Positions 1 to 11,754 of a stretch of DNA of 51,045 nt are shown here, in pieces. Position 1 is the first letter of the stretch; every line of letters begins with the position of its first letter. The DNA comes from Paramacrobiotus richtersi. Lineage: Eukaryota; Tardigrada; Eutardigrada; Parachela; Macrobiotidae. A model generated the notes under the pieces. The model searched no databases. It saw only the letters and a program-made list of their open reading frames with translations, and had not been told where the DNA came from. The stretch is taken from the NCBI GenBank assembly GCA_034698045.1, contig JAQGAU010000039.1:1-51045 (forward strand), given 5' to 3'. Made by a program: the position numbers and the translations under genes.

Positions 1-537
1 CGGACAGTTGGACGTATATAAAGAGCAGTACCTAGCCTATATCTCCGCATTCAGAAACTTTCCGCTTAGAATTCTCTCCCACCCTCCTCAACCCTGTTTA
101 GAATTTGTTTTAGCCGTGTTCCTGCTTTTTCGACAGAGGGCTGATTTGGGCACTGCGTGCCGGGTTAGCACCATTGATGTATCTGACTACTAGCACCAGC
201 CTGTTGCTGGGAGCTAGGTGTATCCTTTCTTCGGTGTCCGCGACGCCCGAACGAAGTAAAGTTCACCTCCGAGCTCCCTGTTCCCTCTTCCCGAAGCATG
301 AGACATTATACGCAGCGTAATGCTGCTGGTTTTTTCTGATATTTATGCGCAGCGTAATTCAACGTATAGTCAGTTGTCATGGCACGAATCATATCAGAAC
401 GCTTCCTTGCTGCTTTGGCTTTTGAAAAAGCGCTTTCATCACAGTTGAGCAGTAATGGAAACGCAATAGATGTATACAAGCTTCGATCCTACGTGTACCA
501 AACATTTTGAAATTTAATGGAACGGCTACAGAATCGA
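1..537. other. Upstream region with a TATA-like box; possible LTR remnant
   Basis: No convincing gene lies here. A TATA-like stretch (gtatataaa) at about 14-22 is followed about 30 bases later by an initiator-like ttcaga, and an agtaaa motif sits near 257. This order resembles the promoter and polyA layout of a solo long terminal repeat, but only one end could be present and no matching second copy is visible, so that reading is weak. The motif gcgcagcgtaat, or close to it, occurs twice between about 310 and 360. The region also holds whatever promoter serves the Ly6-like gene starting at 538. Confidence 0.25.
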
Positions 538-1247
538 ATGAAACTTGTAATGCTCGAATTATTGATTTTCCTTACTGCGATCACGTCAGCTAACGCAGGT
601 AATTTAAGAAAACTTTATTTCTCGCGAATACACCAATATACTTACAGTTGTTGAAATCGGTATTTGAAGTATCTGAGGCCTTTAAAAGATCAGAGAAAAG
701 ATCGCGTCGAACCTTCCATATCTGTTCTACCGTACTGTTGCAGTGTTGTGCCATTTTTGCAATGCTGACAGGGAGAACAGAGTCAACTGCGACAAAGTCA
801 CTGGGGATCCAGCACGTCACTGCAATACCGCTTGCATGACAATGGCTTACAACTACAAAATGCGCTCCCGCTCCGACAGTAAGCCTTGTGGTACCTGACC
901 ACGCACACCTGCCACTAAAGTTCGAAAGTTAACGCACAGACATTTTAAGGTGCTACCTGTATGTAGTGTTAAATACGTAGTTTGCCGTAGAACCGCTGAC
1001 GAGAACGACAGCCTGAAAGTGCTCCTTCAAACGTTGAATGAAAACATCTTTTGCAGGAGCGGTTGAAGTATTCAGAGGATGTCATGAACATAACCACGAA
1101 CAGTGGACGTTGAGTTTGTCTGATCCGATCGGTTTACAGTCGGCCTTCTTATACCTTAAAAGTTGTGTTGAAAGCGGATGCAACAGTGAGGATTTTAGCA
1201 AGGCGTATAGTGGAAACTCTATCCCCATGATTAGAACCTTTGCGTGA
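538..1247 (+). CDS. Ly6/three-finger-like secreted protein, 3 exons, 128 aa
   Basis: Model: exons 538-598, 744-878 and 1057-1247, total 387 nt, both introns phase 1. Donors are cag|gtaat and aca|gtaag; acceptors are gttgcag and ttgcag. Exon 1 encodes a start methionine and a hydrophobic signal peptide ending TSANA. The mature protein begins VLCHFCNAD, the L-x-C-x-x-C start typical of Ly6/uPAR domains, and the last exon carries the closing Cys-x-x-x-x-Cys-Asn motif (CVESGCNSED). No hydrophobic tail follows, so it is probably secreted and not GPI-anchored. Family knowledge: three-finger folds bind receptors or other proteins, but the ligand cannot be inferred. The short first intron starts gtaatttaag. 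It is the first of at least five such genes here. Confidence 0.72.
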
Positions 1248-1478
1248 TATGTATCGCCTGCATGGTGCAGCTGATTTACTAATTATTTTATGTCTTGGTC
1301 CCTAATGCTGTGGTACAAAACTGCCATGTCGGCGACTGTGATAAATTTTCAAATTCAGTAACATGTTTCCCAGATACTAACTAACAAGTAAAAAAAACAT
1401 CACGGAGAAAATCATCAACCAAATTTTGTCCCAAATGTGTGAACATTTCACAGATGCCTGCAACTGTCTGTTGGTGCA

Positions 1479-2612
1479 TTACAAAAACAGCTCGGCTAGC
1501 GGTCCAATTGTGGTGCGTAGGGGAGCCAGATTGATCACATAAACGTTTGTGTCTCTCGGGTACACTTTCTGGTCTTTCCACAACATATGCTTGATGCTTC
1601 TGAGGAGTGTGACGACATCACGCTGATGCTGAGAACGTAACTCTGCAACGGCGCTTGGTGTGGTGAAGACATTGCCTGCAGGCACTGTGCAATGTTCGTA
1701 CACCGTATCTGTTGGGCCTGTAGTGGAGTTCCTCGTAATCTTAGTGTTAGCGCAGTGTTGTATGGCGTACTCAGAATCCAGTAAACAGCCATAATTTTCC
1801 GCACGGACAGTCAGCTCTGCCGCTGGCTTGTATGAGCTTGGTTTTGGTGTATTATACCAGTGGTTGAATACGGAATCTGCCGATCCATACCCAAGCCTCA
1901 CATCGAACCCAACCGCGCCTACACAAAACATCAGTAGCTTCGAACCATTGCTAATGTAAACGTTAGGTTCATTAATCGTACCGTATGAAAGCTGTTCCGG
2001 AATTTGTGCGCTGGGACAGTTTTCCTCATCTTTTCCAGAAGGACAATCCCACCGTCCGTCACACTTTTGTTCTTGTGGAATGCACTGCGCACTTCCATGA
2101 TCTACCAGGCTATCGCTGCCACATTTGAATTGATTGGCATTACATTTGGGAATTTTTTTATGTTCCCAGCACATCAAATAGTTCTCATCCGAGTTATCAG
2201 TGCATTGCGCCTTGCCGTCACACCAATATCTGCGTAGTATGCACTGACGATTCTTGCATCTCCATTCTGCTGTGCTACATGTGCGATTTAACAGCAAACT
2301 GCAGTGTTCACTGTTTTCGTCGTGGTCACCAGCACACTCAATTGTTCTGTCGAATCCGCCGCTGAAACGATCAACCGCTCCGGCACCCGGCTGAAGGCGC
2401 GCGCTTCCCGGATCGTCAAAATTTTGGCAGAGAAATGACCGAGGGATACAGCTCTTGTTTCTGTCGACTTCAGTTATAATGTTCTTGGCTTCCCATGGTA
2501 TGCGCAGTTTGACGGAGTTTCCATAGACATCTGAAATGTTATGAACGAGAATCTTACAAGCAGGACAGTAACATGTACAGTTTTGGCAGCTCTTTGGCTG
2601 TCGTATACGCAC
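1479..2612 (-). CDS. LDL-receptor class A domain protein (5' end unresolved)
   Basis: An open stretch of 377 codons ends with a stop at 1479. It reads through without an ATG at its left edge (the first listed codon is GTG), so an upstream exon is expected; candidate acceptors lie near 2600-2620 (gacgaag and acgacag), but I cannot choose between them or find the signal-peptide exon. Two good LDLa modules are visible at residues about 112-148 (RCKNRQC, CDGKAQC, NSDE) and 157-199 (CDGRWDC, KDEENC). A divergent one lies at about 55-104, ending GDHDENSEHC. The C-xx-C-x-C-xx-C cluster at residues 9-19 and a C-terminal half of about 170 residues match nothing I recognise. LDLa modules bind calcium and protein ligands. 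It lies opposite and downstream of the first Ly6-like gene. Confidence 0.75.
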   Translation of the reverse strand: MRIRQPKSCQNCTCYCPACKILVHNISDVYGNSVKLRIPWEAKNIITEVDRNKSCIPRSFLCQNFDDPGSARLQPGAGAVDRFSGGFDRTIECAGDHDENSEHCSLLLNRTCSTAEWRCKNRQCILRRYWCDGKAQCTDNSDENYLMCWEHKKIPKCNANQFKCGSDSLVDHGSAQCIPQEQKCDGRWDCPSGKDEENCPSAQIPEQLSYGTINEPNVYISNGSKLLMFCVGAVGFDVRLGYGSADSVFNHWYNTPKPSSYKPAAELTVRAENYGCLLDSEYAIQHCANTKITRNSTTGPTDTVYEHCTVPAGNVFTTPSAVAELRSQHQRDVVTLLRSIKHMLWKDQKVYPRDTNVYVINLAPLRTTIGPLAELFL

Positions 2613-2881
2613 TTCGTCAAAAATTTTGGAAGCAAGATGTACCGAAGCGCATCTGGCGGCTAGTCCCCTATCTGATCTTTCAGATCTATTAAGTCATTGT
2701 AAATTTATGGTGCCGATGCCAACACCCGAAAACAGAACAGAACAAAATCGTCTGGGAAAGGCGTCTTGAGGGCAAACATTTTCTGAAGACTCAAATTCCA
2801 ATACCCTTTTGCCAAAATCTACGTCGTCTTCGCGTGCACTGATCTAAAGGCCACTCGGACACTCTTGCCAGGCGTAATCAA

Positions 2882-2978
2882 GTGAGAAATTTAAACTGTG
2901 CGGTTTTTGCCGGAGCCCAGTAAATATCCGGCTTGACAATGATGCTTTTGCCGGAGCCCGGGTAACAATCGGCTTGAG
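2882..2978. repeat. Two-unit direct repeat (about 44 bp)
   Basis: The block tttgccggagccc followed by about 12 bases and then cggcttga occurs twice in a row, starting near 2906 and 2950. The surrounding stretch on the minus strand is open for about 108 codons up to 3217, but the product matches nothing known to me and spans the repeat, so I do not call a gene. Confidence 0.5.
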
Positions 2979-3629
2979 ACAGATACAGGGAGTACGTCAT
3001 ATGACAACATATCCTCCAAGTATAATATGGTGAACTCCCCGCCTGACTGCAGAGTGCAGACCACGAAGACGTCTCGGCCTACCGTAGCAGAATTATATAG
3101 GTAACCGACGCCGTGCATGTTATGCACATGCTTTCCTAAGTTTCCGGTTTCCATGTGACCAAAAACACTCCGCTTATCATCCTCTGACCAAAAACTGCTT
3201 AACACAGAGAACTTCACCAGAATATGTCCACGATGTCCGCATGGGATGGTAGACGAAGCTCCAGTACACAGTAGCTATATCCAGCGCTATCCTAAGAAGC
3301 AATGTGCTGCGAGGAATGATGCGCAATACGATGTTCGAAAACCCGTCGCATCGTAAACTAATGCCCGTCGGCCCCGTCCAGATTTTATATGCAAAGTAGC
3401 GAGGCGAGTGATTCGGATCACTACAGGAAGCCTCACTGGATACCAGCTGCGAGCCTGCGATTGTTTTGTGCCCTCTGCCGCTGTTTGTTGCAGGGCCACA
3501 ACAACAACTTCATTCCTCTGGAACTGTTCGTCCAGCAGGTGCCTCGACGCTGTTCAGTGGCGCCGTGCATTGCATAATCGCAGATTTACAATAATCCAGG
3601 GACCGACTGATGCTACCTAAAAGCACCCT

Positions 3630-4460
3630 TTGGGGGCGCGGCCAACTTTGCCTTTACCGTTTTGACTTTGCCTTTGCCGTTTACTCTGCCTTGTCAATTT
3701 TGACTTAGACTTTACATTTGCCGTTAAGAACCACTTCGACGTGCCATTTTGCCGTGAAACGTTTGCCTTTGTCGTCGGTTACCAAATTTGCTCTTTACAC
3801 TTTGTCACCAAAAACATTTGTTCTTTAGACCCGGCATCAAATTTCTTCTTTGTTGTACGTTGTACAACACGTTGTAATAGGACACGAGTATGGTTTGGTG
3901 GCGCAACATCCGTTCGGTGTATATTTCGACCACCCACATTTTTTCGAATGCTTGACTCTCGCTACAAGTATAGATCAAATTGAGCCCGGACTAAATTCTA
4001 TGATCGACTCTGTAAGCGGGAAACTATTTTCCAGGGCATTCCGAAAGCCGACCACTATTCCCCGGCATGATCACGTCCGGACACCACTCGCCACGGTTTC
4101 TGTAATCCTGCAAAAATCAATGATGCTCGGCTTGCAGAACATGTGGGGAATTAGGTCCACATCTCAGGTCTGTGAACAGTGGGGCATTACGTTCGGCATA
4201 CCGGACTCACAATGCGAATCATTTCCAGCTTGCAGAACACTCTTTGTAGTGCTTATAGTACACACATGGAAAATAGTGTCCGAGTTACAGAACAATATGG
4301 GGAATAGTGTCCGGCACGTAAAGCACGAAAATTAGCGTTCAGGTTTCCGCTGAGCGCCTGAGGGCATCTGGCACTTGAAAAATGTCGAGTAGGCAAAACT
4401 TACGTCGGACGGAATATCAGCCGGCTTCAGCGGTTGCCTGGGGAAAGTGTCCGCCGGACG
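3630..4460. repeat. Degenerate low-complexity repeats
   Basis: From 3640 to 3830 variants of tttgcctttgccgtttt recur irregularly. From about 4060 to 4460 variants of gggaatagtgtccg recur. Both look like decayed tandem repeats. A 161-codon open stretch on the plus strand crosses this region, but its product has no recognisable motif and follows the repeats, so I treat the whole stretch as non-coding. Confidence 0.45.
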
Positions 4461-4862
4461 GATTCAGCAGTTACATACCAGTGTAACGTTCATCTAAAAT
4501 CTTCTTGCGCTGTAGCTTTTAACCAAATCAGCTCGAAAGGAACCAAAATACTTCGGGAAAAAACGTGAGATTTAATGACAGAACGTTTTTTGTATGAAAG
4601 CTTAAATTGTAGTAAAAAAGTATAAATGAACTAAAAAAGAAAGAAAGAAAAAAGATTTTTTATGATATGGGAGATTTGAGTGGGTGGGTGCTTTGTTTGG
4701 ATTGGTGATGTGCATGCTTCTTGTTCAGTTCAGTGCGTTGCGTTGTGCGTGTGTGCACCATCGCACATACAGCTACCCTCTAATTAAACCGCAGCGAATG
4801 AGTAAACCGACGTAAACCCACTATAACGATCCACGCTTCAGTGCACTTTGCGCGCGTTATGA

Positions 4863-4906
4863 CCGTCCACGCTTCGATGCGCGCAAGCGCATCGAAGCAT
4901 GGACCG
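4863..4906. repeat. Compact hairpin with 20-bp arms and a 4-base loop
   Basis: Arms 4863-4882 and 4887-4906 pair at 18 of 20 positions around the loop gcaa, a GNRA-type tetraloop if transcribed on the plus strand. The left arm resembles a preceding partial copy (gatccacgcttc near 4829-4840), so the hairpin may have formed by inverted duplication of a short tandem unit. No gene overlaps it. Confidence 0.6.
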
Positions 4907-5900
4907 TGTGTATGGACTTTTTTCTCCGCAGCTGCATCCACCAAAGCACCGCCTACCAAACCATCTCACTTAAAGCTACTTCATAGAACCCACAATATTT
5001 ATAACACACACAACTCTATCCAAACACGTTACAGTTTCTAACTGATATGCGCTATTAAATATCTGCGCCAATTGGGTCCAAATCAACACATAAAAATCAA
5101 ATGAACGTTGGCATGAACCTGGTACTCAAAACGGAGGTAACTATACTCTTAAACGTTTGGTTAGCACCGCTCTATAGGGTTAAGCTTTCATAATATTGAG
5201 TGTATGTATACTGAACATGTGGAGTTATCTTGCGCACAAAAGTATGCTTCTTAGGAAAATGGAAATCGGATTCTGTCTTATCCAATGATTGCATACAAAA
5301 CACAGCGACGCAAAATTTGTAACAAAACAGGTGGAAAACAATATAAAATCGGGCGTAACTTCTGTTGGCGACTACAATACTAAACGACCAGCATTCTCCT
5401 GCTCTATTATACGGTCGTCCCCGCAGATAGCGGGAAAGCTGCTCTGGAGTGGAGCATAAAGACCGACAACAATGAATGTTTATTTTGTTTGCTGCCAGCA
5501 AAACGCAGGTCCGCCTGTTGTTTCTCCGTAAAAGAAGGCCGCCTACCCAATTGTACTTAATAAAACGCTTCAGTTTCAGCCGAAGTGAAACATACACTTC
5601 GTCAAACACAATCCCGCATTTAACTGCAGGTAACTAGCCAAATAATATAATTCTCAGGTTTATGACCGTTTATCATAATATATTATGGGATTACTTGCTT
5701 TGGCTTTCACTCTGATTTTGGCTTATTAACTAGTTATACGTCAGGCGAAGATGTTTGATTTTCAAAACGGATGATCATGTCGGTCAGAATGTCAGAATGT
5801 TTTTGTGGTCAAACGCTTGATCAGACGTACATGTACATACAGTATAGTAAATTGCGAACTTCGATAATCAAATTGAAGTTAAAAAAACCAGTAATTCTAG
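4907..5900. other. No supported gene
   Basis: A 145-codon open stretch on the minus strand (5172-5609) begins with GTG, lacks a signal peptide, has a patchy hydrophobic composition and no domain I recognise. It could hold an upstream exon of the LDLa gene at 1479-2612, but no splice pairing supports that. The rest is AT-rich and featureless to me. Confidence 0.3.
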
Positions 5901-5937
5901 AATGGACGAACAAATAGTGAAGACAATTGGAAAAAAA

Positions 5938-6075
5938 ATTTTGGATTGGAATGGACTGGATTTGGATTAGCAAAAAAATGTTTGGATTTGACAGGGCGGA
6001 CTGGGTGGGTCAAGTTTGAGTTTGGACTGGATTTGGGAAATGAAAACATGTTTTGGATCGGACTGGACTGACGTT
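5938..6075. repeat. Degenerate TGGACTGGA-type simple repeat
   Basis: Variants of ttggattgga and tggactgga recur through this stretch (about 5943-6075). It is simple-sequence DNA just beyond the 3' end of the LDLa gene on the minus strand and codes for nothing evident. Confidence 0.6.
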
Positions 6076-6173
6076 TTCATTCCATTGCAGAACTCTAGTA
6101 AGCATCCTTGTAAACATCTGTAGCGGGTAGGTTGTTGAATTTGGCCGAAGACTGAAGCACTCAATTTGTTTTG

Positions 6174-7362
6174 TCAATCTTTTGAAGAGCTGTATTTGCG
6201 GCTAACACCAGGCAGGCATAAGGGTGATCCTGATGTGTCAGCTTCTGTGCCCAGTAACGCCGAGCTGTTGGACGGAATTACACTCGCGGTGACGGGTGAC
6301 TTACCACGTGGGTCGGGGTAATAGTAAGTATCTGGACATTTATACATTCCTGGCAAATCAGGATACCGAAGAAAATCAATGTGATAAGTGATGGCTGCAG
6401 TGCCAACTGGCGTGCGATGTATCGGATCGCAGAAGCAGTTGGTTACTTTTTCATCGGTTTCATCCAGGCAGTCCTTCACACCATTACACACGGCAACCTT
6501 GAGGATACACCGACTTTTGTCACATAAAAATTCATATTCCTCATGACAGTACGCTACTGCTGGACAAGCGCCTTCATCAACTCCGTCAACACATTGCGCC
6601 TGATTATCACACTTGTGGGCAGCAGGGTAACACCGATCTTTATCACATGGATAGTGATCAGCGGGGCATGAATGCGGACAGACGGCTTCGTCGCTCCCGT
6701 CAGGACAGTCTGTGATGCCATCACAGCGCCATCGGATAGGCATGCATAACATAGAAGAGCACTGCATCTCTCCTTTGGAACATTTAAAGTCTGTGGAAGG
6801 AAAGAGCTTCGTGTCATTTATTTTTTGCTGGAAACTAAGAAAGGTCATAATGCACGGGAAATTTTCTCTACTTGTATCCCGTACCAGCGACATTTGGAAA
6901 ATCATGCACCACAGATTTTATGATATCCTTGCCACAACGACTCGAATTTGCATAAAGTCCATTCAGCGAATCAGAATCCTTTGAACTACGGGCAAAGACC
7001 TTCGACTGCTTTTTTCCGTTTGTGAAATCTGCTGCAGGTACCTCGGACACTTGAAAGACCGCTTTGATAACTTCATAAATCTGCTCATGTGGTACAGATT
7101 TTGCAGATGTAATCCATTCCGTATTAGCAGACAATTCATGAGAAATGAGAGCAACAGTCTCGCGCGTTAGTTGATCCAGGTCGTCCTTCCCAATACACAC
7201 CGTTTCAGCAAACGGAAATGCCTGATCGATTTCATTATAAGTTTTTGTTTCTCGAATATGATTTACATTAAGCTCAACAAGCACTTGAGCGACACTTAAA
7301 CAAAGATTTGTTAATAAAGTTATATGTACCGCAAGGCTTTGCACATTAGTTTTCGAAGCCAT
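6174..7362 (-). CDS. Secreted protein with three LDLa domains, 2 exons, 364 aa
   Basis: Model on the minus strand: exon 1 7362-6885 (478 nt) and exon 2 6790-6174 (617 nt), total 1095 nt, joined in phase 1 between a gctg|gtac donor and a strong ccttccacag acceptor. The ATG gives a hydrophobic leader (about residues 8-26, ending SVAQ). An N-terminal region of about 135 residues, not recognised, is followed by three consecutive LDLa modules at about 161-197 (CDGITDC, GSDEAVC), 201-235 (CDNQAQC, VDEGAC) and 241-278 (CNGVKDC, DETDEK). Acidic calcium-binding residues are present in each. The tail of about 85 residues has no membrane span, so the protein is probably extracellular. Its domain type matches the LDLa gene at 1479-2612 on the same strand, and the two may be old duplicates, though their N-terminal parts do not align by eye. 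Confidence 0.78.
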
Positions 7363-9173
7363 AGGTTCGCTGTGTCAGATGCCGCCTGCCGTGAGGCTGT
7401 TATTGTTCATCCGTATACATTAGGAAGCGAAGGTAAGCAATGTAAACTGGATCACATTCCGTTACAGAACTGTCCATATCGTTGCCAAGTAATTCACGTT
7501 AAATTTTTAAATACTAAACTGGTCCCTTCAGATAATAGTGACTTAATCAAGCGGGATTCAGATAGTATAGTTCTCCCATCTTGGATCAGCCCGCCTCGTA
7601 AAGTTCGCATACGTTTCAACGAAGAGTTCTCGTTTTTTTCCCAGGCGAGGCCGTAACTGGCCGTTGGGCACTCACACACTTTTAGCTAACCAGAGCAATT
7701 ACTGTAAGTATGAAATTTATGGCAAACGCGTTCATTATTATGATTGGAAAGTCTCTTGTAAAGAGGTAACCAGTGACAGAAACAAAAGCTGTATTTCTTA
7801 TTTCAGTTCAAAACTGGCTGTGGGTTTGTGACCTAACCCACAGCCAGCTGTCAGTTCTCTGAACCAAAGTAGAAAAGACTACTAATCTGCTGCTGCGGTT
7901 TTAAGGACAACTGCCTTTATAGGCAACACATAACAGGTTAAGGTATTCCGAAAAAAAATCGGATCTGGCGTCTTTCGGTTTGTGCGCAATGGAATCTATC
8001 GGACGAGTCGTGCAAAGGATGAAATTGATTTATTTAAATTCTCTTGGAATTTTAAATTTATGTGTATTCATCATCCAGGTCTCGTGGTTGTCCAGTGCGT
8101 AAAGGTCAAACCCTCACTTTAAGCTCCCTCGCTTCAAGCGTTTAGCCAGTATAGTGAGTGCACTTCGTATGTAACAGTCACTGCGCTGCAGGTAAGTTAT
8201 AAGTATTTCGTACACGAAACACACGTAACTACACGATAAACTGTAAATAAATCCAAACGTAGGCAGACCATTCTACTGAATAAAAGTTACGAACTGCTTC
8301 GGAACAAAACCTGTTGGCTTAGGCAATGCAAAACACATGGACATGACGACATTGCTTACAAAATGTACTATGGTAATTAGAAACGCGTGGCGTTTGCGCA
8401 TTCGGTGCCGGTGCCGCTTACAGCCTTAAGTACTTCCGTTGATGTTGGTTAGTTGCCCCATGATATTAAACTTTGTAGTCTCTTGTTAGTGTCAAATATT
8501 ACCAAGCTAAAACTAAGAAGAAAGTCGGGGAAACCACTCTCGCAACATCCAGACTGCGAAACTTGCTGAGCATTTTAATAGTGCGGTTTGTTGTCTGAGT
8601 GCAACGGAACAAGCGCTCCCTAACGCGTTTAATGAAAAAAAATCTCAGCTATGTTTTGCGTTCTGCTTGCTTGGCTGTTTTCAAACGTATGATCTTTAAT
8701 ATGACCCTACCTTGACCAAATTAAACCTGCCTGTGGTGCTTGTTTCATCAGACAAAGTAGAGTCCCGGAAACGGGTTTCGGCTTTACATGGGAATAAATA
8801 AATATCGTAGATGTCGAAATATTGAATTCAACTTTCTACTAAAAAAATAATACAACGAAGTTCTGCAGGTGCGTGTACATTTTCCCGCCTCACAAGGTGC
8901 GTGTAAGCGAACAGGAGCTTTAATCATTATTAAAATGCGCGCTAAAGCCGAACGTTACATTCTATAGGGTGCACTGTTAGTCATGGTAACAAAAGTGCAG
9001 GAACCTCGATAGTCACGTATCCAGGAAGAGGTACGCTGATTGAAGCTGGACTTCATGTGAGGCAGTTAAGGTTTGGACGGCACACTATCGCAGTTCTACC
9101 ACTTTAGCAGCGTCTATTTGGAGTAATTATCAATGCTAGTGCCGTTCCTTCCTCTGCGAAACCGGAAACTACG
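7363..9173. other. No supported gene
   Basis: A 110-codon plus-strand open stretch (7324-7656) overlaps the start of the LDLa gene and has no signal peptide or domain, so I leave it out. Short near-complementary words (ctggctgtgggtt and aacccacagccag, about 7811-7845) form a small hairpin. The remainder would hold the promoters of the divergent LDLa (6174-7362) and Ly6-like (9174-11447) genes. I see nothing else in it. Confidence 0.4.
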
Positions 9174-11447
9174 ATGCATTGTTTTGTCGCGATTGGACTC
9201 ACAATATTATCTGCATTTGGAAAAGGTGAGCAGAATAAACAAATCCGGAGACCCTGTCATTTATCTGGGGTGAGCGCGTCTCACGTGTGTATTGAAAATT
9301 GATTAGTATTTTAGTCTATTAACAACTAGCTTTTGCCCACAAAAAGCTAACAGTCTGAAGCTTCCATAGACAGACGACTCATTCGTTCGTGGTGCTAATT
9401 CTGTGACAAATTAGTATCACGGAAGTTAAAGTCGGATCACGCTTCAGCATAAATTCTGTTCGGTGGCAGAATGCTTTTGATTATGACCTGCATGGGATTT
9501 TTCTGATGGCTTGTTTAGCCCATTTTATATTCTTCCAGACTGATGCCTAGAATTGGAATTGGGGCACTTTTGAATAATAAAATAAAAAATGCCATTGGTT
9601 CTTCTGGTTTCAATTTTTAGTAATGAGTTTTATTTGCAGTAGTGATTCTCGCGGCAGAGGTGTTAAGTAACTTTGCCAATAAAAAGTCTTGTCTAGAATT
9701 GTAACTTTGCATGCAAAATCGGCTCGAAAGTATAATCAAAAATGAAAGAAATTAAGCAAAGTGTAGATGTGTGTGCCAGATATATCGGACGAGAACTACA
9801 CTCCCGCAATGCAGTTAAAATCAACATGATGTTACTTACAAGTTGTAAGTATGTAAATCCAGCGAACTGTGGTTAATCTAGTTAAAGTGACGTGGGCTCG
9901 CCAAGCTGGTAGGAACTCACTAAAGCGGCAAATTTGTAGGAATTTGCCTGGAATGCTACAAATGCAACGGAGGGAACTCGAACGTCTGTGTTGAGACAAG
10001 ACCTCATCAGCTGATCAGTTGCCCAAATAGCACCACATACTGCATGTATTTCAACACGCAGTTCCTCTTGAAAGGGGATAACAAGGAGCCCACAAAAAGT
10101 GGTAGGTGGGAGACAAACGATTGAAACTCAGTGACCAGAGCAAATTAGCGCTTGCGAACTCCGCCGATGCCAATGCGTCAGCAACAACTTGGTTGCGTGG
10201 GATACTCTACTAAGCAATAGTACGTGACACAGCGGTAGCGTAACCGCTGATTCTTGCGGAGGGGAGATGTGAGACAGTTGGTTATTCTTCCAGCCAAAGT
10301 CCGTCCGGCGTAAATTTTATTGACCCAGCGACCTGTAAGCGCGTCTCCCCGTTGAATAAGGCACCCTTTCTGACCGGAGTTTACTGGCCCAAGCCCCGGG
10401 CGTTCCGTATGCTGAACACACTGCTCAGCATGACAGGATGGCGGTAGTGCACTATGTGACTTGACTTGATTGTCGGTGCTACACTGGTACATTAAGACGG
10501 TGATGAATTCTTAATGCGGTGGGGTAGGCGGCCATAGAGGCACGGATTAAGGTTGTTGCGGACATGAATGTCAGTGAGAGACCTAAACAATAATACACCT
10601 AGTTCATCCATCGTAAGTGCGTTTCCTACACTCACAAGGTTCATTACTGGCAACATTATGGTTGCAGCGGCTCAAATGACCATTAACCCGTCAGAATTTT
10701 TTGATATACTCCCACAGGCCAAGGTGCGCATCTCCAAATAGAACTGAGCAGGTACAGTAGATGCCTGCTCGGTAATTGGCTACAGCCCAGCTACGTTTGA
10801 AAAAAAAAGGATCGCAGCTAGCCAATCATTAACACAGAGATCCCGGGGCGGAGTCTTTGCTCAACATTTCCTAGCTAAGTTGTGCAACTACCACCAGCCC
10901 TTCGAACTCAGTGCACCGGCATTTGTGTCAATTTCTAGTGCACCACGAACGATTGTGTTCCCTAAATGTATTAATATTCGTGGTAGCTGTGTTGATGACA
11001 TTTGTAGCTTTGTGGCAGTTGTGGATCGTGCGGTTTTTAGCTTCTGCTGTAGGTCTTTGTTGTCGCGAAGTATGTGAACGGATTTACTTTAGGTAGGAGT
11101 GCAAAAGGATGTTTGAATGCTTTTTGACTGAAAACATTTTTCGCCTTAAAGTGTACCAACGAAGGCAAGAAATGAAGCATAATTGTCGTGAAAGTTCTTC
11201 CTAACCAAATTTCGTATGTGCTGAATTACATGCGTGTCTCTGGATTGCAGATCCTGGAGCTGTGAGGAGAGACTGCGGTTTCCAAGATGGAACACCCATT
11301 ACGCGCATGTACTTGAAAACTGTTATGAACTATCAAGGAAACAATCCTTCATTCCCAACTGAAGCTTATTATTTTGGTGAAATGGATACCTGCCAAAGTC
11401 ATGGCTGCAACAACAAGACACGAGTAATACAGACGCCTTCGGGTTAA
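9174..11447 (+). CDS. Ly6/three-finger-like secreted protein, 3 exons, 136 aa
   Basis: Model: exons 9174-9225, 9940-10101 and 11251-11447, total 411 nt, both introns phase 1. Splice sites are aaaag|gtgag, tttgtag|g, agtg|gtagg and ttgcag|at. Exon 1 encodes a short leader starting MHCFVAIG. Exon 2 opens the mature domain with GICLECYKCNGG, the usual Ly6 start. Exon 3 ends the domain with CQSHGCNN, the Cys-Asn closing motif. There is no C-terminal hydrophobic tail, so secretion and not anchoring is expected. Exon order and phases match the gene at 538-1247, with introns much longer (714 and 1149 bases). An attaaa motif lies just after the stop, at 11474-11479. Binding partner unknown. Confidence 0.75.
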
Positions 11448-11754
11448 GCCATTAAAACCTTTTAGCGCTGTCAATTAAACCTACCTACATATTCTCGCCT
11501 TTGTCTATTTCTCAGTGTTCATAAAAAATACGTTTCTTGAAAAACATTCTTGTGTCACGATAGAGCAGGACAGACACTGGTCCAACAGACAGCTGGTAAA
11601 TTTTCTGTTTAGCGGCAGCGCTCGGTATATGTCGATGCAAGCTTTAAGGACTGTTAGCGTTCATCCAAATTATAGCAGATTTCAGCACCAGTGGAGAAAA
11701 GTGCCTTTCTACAGGGCAGCATTCCAGTGGTTATATTCAAACACACTTGCAGAG

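Noticed and set aside
3850-4335. 161-codon plus-strand open stretch
   Set aside because: Runs through degenerate repeats, has no signal peptide, domain or splice sites that pair.
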